Origin: JABMOV01 sp964654545
GTDB taxonomy: Bacteria > Fidelibacterota > Marinisomatia > Marinisomatales > JABMOV01
Length of the DNA: 64,000 nt
Direction of reading: 5' to 3'
Assembly (NCBI GenBank): GCA_964654545.1
Contig: CAZZIU010000015.1
Span: 1 to 64,000, forward strand
Part shown: piece after piece, positions 62,890 to 64,000 of the stretch
How positions within the stretch are numbered: the stretch's first letter is position 1
Layout: the number at the start of each line of letters is the position of its first letter
Position numbers and translations under genes: made by a program
The notes under the pieces: model-generated
The model's input: only the letters and a program-made list of their open reading frames with translations
Told to the model about the DNA's origin: nothing
Databases searched by the model: none

Positions 62890-63450
62890 TTACCAGGATG
62901 CCACAATTTGGCTTATCACATCCTCGGCAATTTTTTCAACAGCAATCCGCGTTGCAAATTCCCGCGGTTCTCCTGACTCATCATCGTCTTCGCTATCTAT
63001 TAAGCTATCCCCATCATTGTCGATGCCATCATTGCTAATATCTCCACTGAGACCGTAAGCACCCCAACCAGTATATGTCATTGTCAGCAAGGCCTTATCA
63101 TTTTTTACATCGTACCATTCAAATTCCATCTTAATTGTTAACCGGTATTCGGTGACGGTCTCTTCCTGACTGAATGTATGCACTTTATCATCCACCGATA
63201 ATATGGTCCCTCTGAGAATGGAGTCTGAATCACCCTCTGATCTAATCTTTAAGATATTTTCTTCTAAAAATTTGGCCTGCAAGTTATCTGTTACTCGTTC
63301 GGCAATCCCATATTCTGCCGTTTGATTGGATACAATAGGAATCGCAATTGAATTAATATGGGGTGGGATGGATCCGGCCATGCTGTAATAACCACAGGAA
63401 ATCGAAAGTACCAAAATGATACCCAACGTGAATAATTTTCTAGCCATCAT
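62890..63450 (-). CDS. lptE: LptE-family LPS-assembly lipoprotein with acidic insert
   Basis: 186 residues from ATG 63450 (63447 is also possible); both overlap the activator gene's end. The signal peptide ends in SISC (Cys19), and SGSIPPHINSIAIPIVSNQT-like (SIPPHINSIAIPIVSN) follows, as in LptE. Between 137 and 160 there is an insertion with Asp-rich 'NDGIDNDGDSLIDSEDDDE' that looks like a thrombospondin-type 3 Ca-binding repeat. The C-terminal helix EFATRIAVEKIAEDVISQIV is normal. LptE helps LptD insert LPS into the outer membrane. Confidence 0.8.
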   Translation of the reverse strand: MMARKLFTLGIILVLSISCGYYSMAGSIPPHINSIAIPIVSNQTAEYGIAERVTDNLQAKFLEENILKIRSEGDSDSILRGTILSVDDKVHTFSQEETVTEYRLTIKMEFEWYDVKNDKALLTMTYTGWGAYGLSGDISNDGIDNDGDSLIDSEDDDESGEPREFATRIAVEKIAEDVISQIVASW

Positions 63451-63994
63451 CCCGTTTGATTTTACGGTCAAGCCCAAAGTCATTTATTTTGCGATACAAT
63501 GTTCTTTCCGACATACCCAGTGATCGTGCTGCCGCTCGACGGTTGTTGTTAAAATACTGTAATGTTCTCGTGATAGCTTCACGTTCTAATTCTTCCAATG
63601 TTAATTCGCCAATCGCATCATTTCTTATAAATAAATGATCATCGCCGCCAATATCCACAGGGCCATTGTCTACCATCACTTTGCCTGGGATCGCTGCCAG
63701 GTCATGGTGCTGACCAGGAGCTACACCCGTTACCACGTTTTTAATGACATCCACATCTTGACGTAACAAAAATAATTGTCTAAGCATCAATTCTCGTTCC
63801 GCTTGCTCAGAGCTGGTATTCACCACAACCGGTAGATGTGGATTTGGCTCAAAACGAGTGAATTTATCACCCAGTTTTTTCTGTACCATTTCCAGGGTAA
63901 TGCGCTCACCCCTTTCCATGACAAGAATGGATTCCACGAAATTTTTTAATTCACGAACATTTCCAGGCCACTCAAACTGTTTCATAAAGCGCAA
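63440..63994 (-). CDS. Sigma-54-dependent activator, C-terminal part
   Basis: 184 residues are visible; the 5' part is beyond the assembly gap. WPGNVRELKNFVESIL is the end of the sigma-54 interaction AAA+ domain (GNVREL motif). A linker of about 100 residues then leads to a Fis-type helix-turn-helix (LEREAITRTLQYFNNNRRAAARSLGMSERTLYRKI). It would activate sigma-54 promoters, but its sensor domain cannot be seen here. Its stop overlaps the lptE start. Confidence 0.85.
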   Translation of the reverse strand: MRFMKQFEWPGNVRELKNFVESILVMERGERITLEMVQKKLGDKFTRFEPNPHLPVVVNTSSEQAERELMLRQLFLLRQDVDVIKNVVTGVAPGQHHDLAAIPGKVMVDNGPVDIGGDDHLFIRNDAIGELTLEELEREAITRTLQYFNNNRRAAARSLGMSERTLYRKINDFGLDRKIKRDDG

Positions 63995-64000
63995 NNNNNN

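Noticed and set aside
1..64000. Mobile elements, CRISPR arrays or prophage
   Set aside because: No transposase, integrase, direct-repeat array or phage gene could be seen; all operons look like stable core genes.

Overview
The window looks like a chromosomal core-gene region of an AT-rich, Gram-negative bacterium of the FCB superphylum. A Neomarinimicrobiota (Marinimicrobia/SAR406)-like lineage is my best guess, not a proven assignment. The reasons are a short primary sigma factor without region 1.1, DUF4837 and DUF2914 proteins, outer-membrane machinery (LptE, an Omp85-type barrel, lipoproteins), cell-division and translation genes in Bacteroidota-like order, and spectinate tRNAs without encoded CCA. 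The last six bases are N and the last gene runs into them, so the right edge is an assembly gap. I saw no phage, insertion sequence, integron or CRISPR array.

Layout. Positions 1-18043 are read on the plus strand: tRNA-Arg, a TPR membrane protein, then the rimP-nusA-infB-rbfA-truB-ribF-rpsO-pnp operon followed by alanine dehydrogenase, a small MerR-type regulator, two tRNA-Pro genes around a small envelope/glycan cluster (DUF2914, NAGPA-type lipoprotein, glycosyltransferase, DedA), rpoD and leuS. From 18099 to 57015 nearly everything is on the minus strand. The exception is a three-gene plus-strand operon (19814-22583) for a Rieske protein, a fused cytochrome b and a nine-heme membrane cytochrome c, which together look like a quinol-oxidising complex.

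The minus-strand part holds a tight nine-gene run thrS-infC-rpmI-rplT-pheS-pheT-(small coiled coil)-zapA-folD. It is followed, going right, by a ctpA/tmk/rsmI/lysine-aminotransferase/aminoadipate-semialdehyde dehydrogenase block and then a long run with a thioredoxin-TPR lipoprotein, a thioesterase, accA, three glycan genes, a DUF4837 lipoprotein and RNase R. RNase R ends an operon encoding a zinc-ribbon membrane protein, Lgt, a beta-propeller, a 1091-residue outer-membrane protein and an Omp85-type barrel. Next come a 4Fe-4S protein coupled to thiol peroxidase, an MFS exporter, a DppA-type peptidase, a short plus-strand pair, and nadE-acyP-LOG-like-asnS-lptE-sigma-54 activator.

The most unusual points are two genes that appear to start at near-cognate codons (infC at ATC, which is a known habit of that gene, and rsmI at ATA in an ATAA overlap), a glycosyltransferase fused to a phosphoglycosyltransferase-like domain whose catalytic Asp-Glu pair is replaced, the bc-type complex with a nine-heme partner, the outer-membrane operon with two uncharacterised surface proteins, and an LptE that carries an acidic Ca-binding-like insert. 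All functional calls come from reading motifs by eye; no database search was run.
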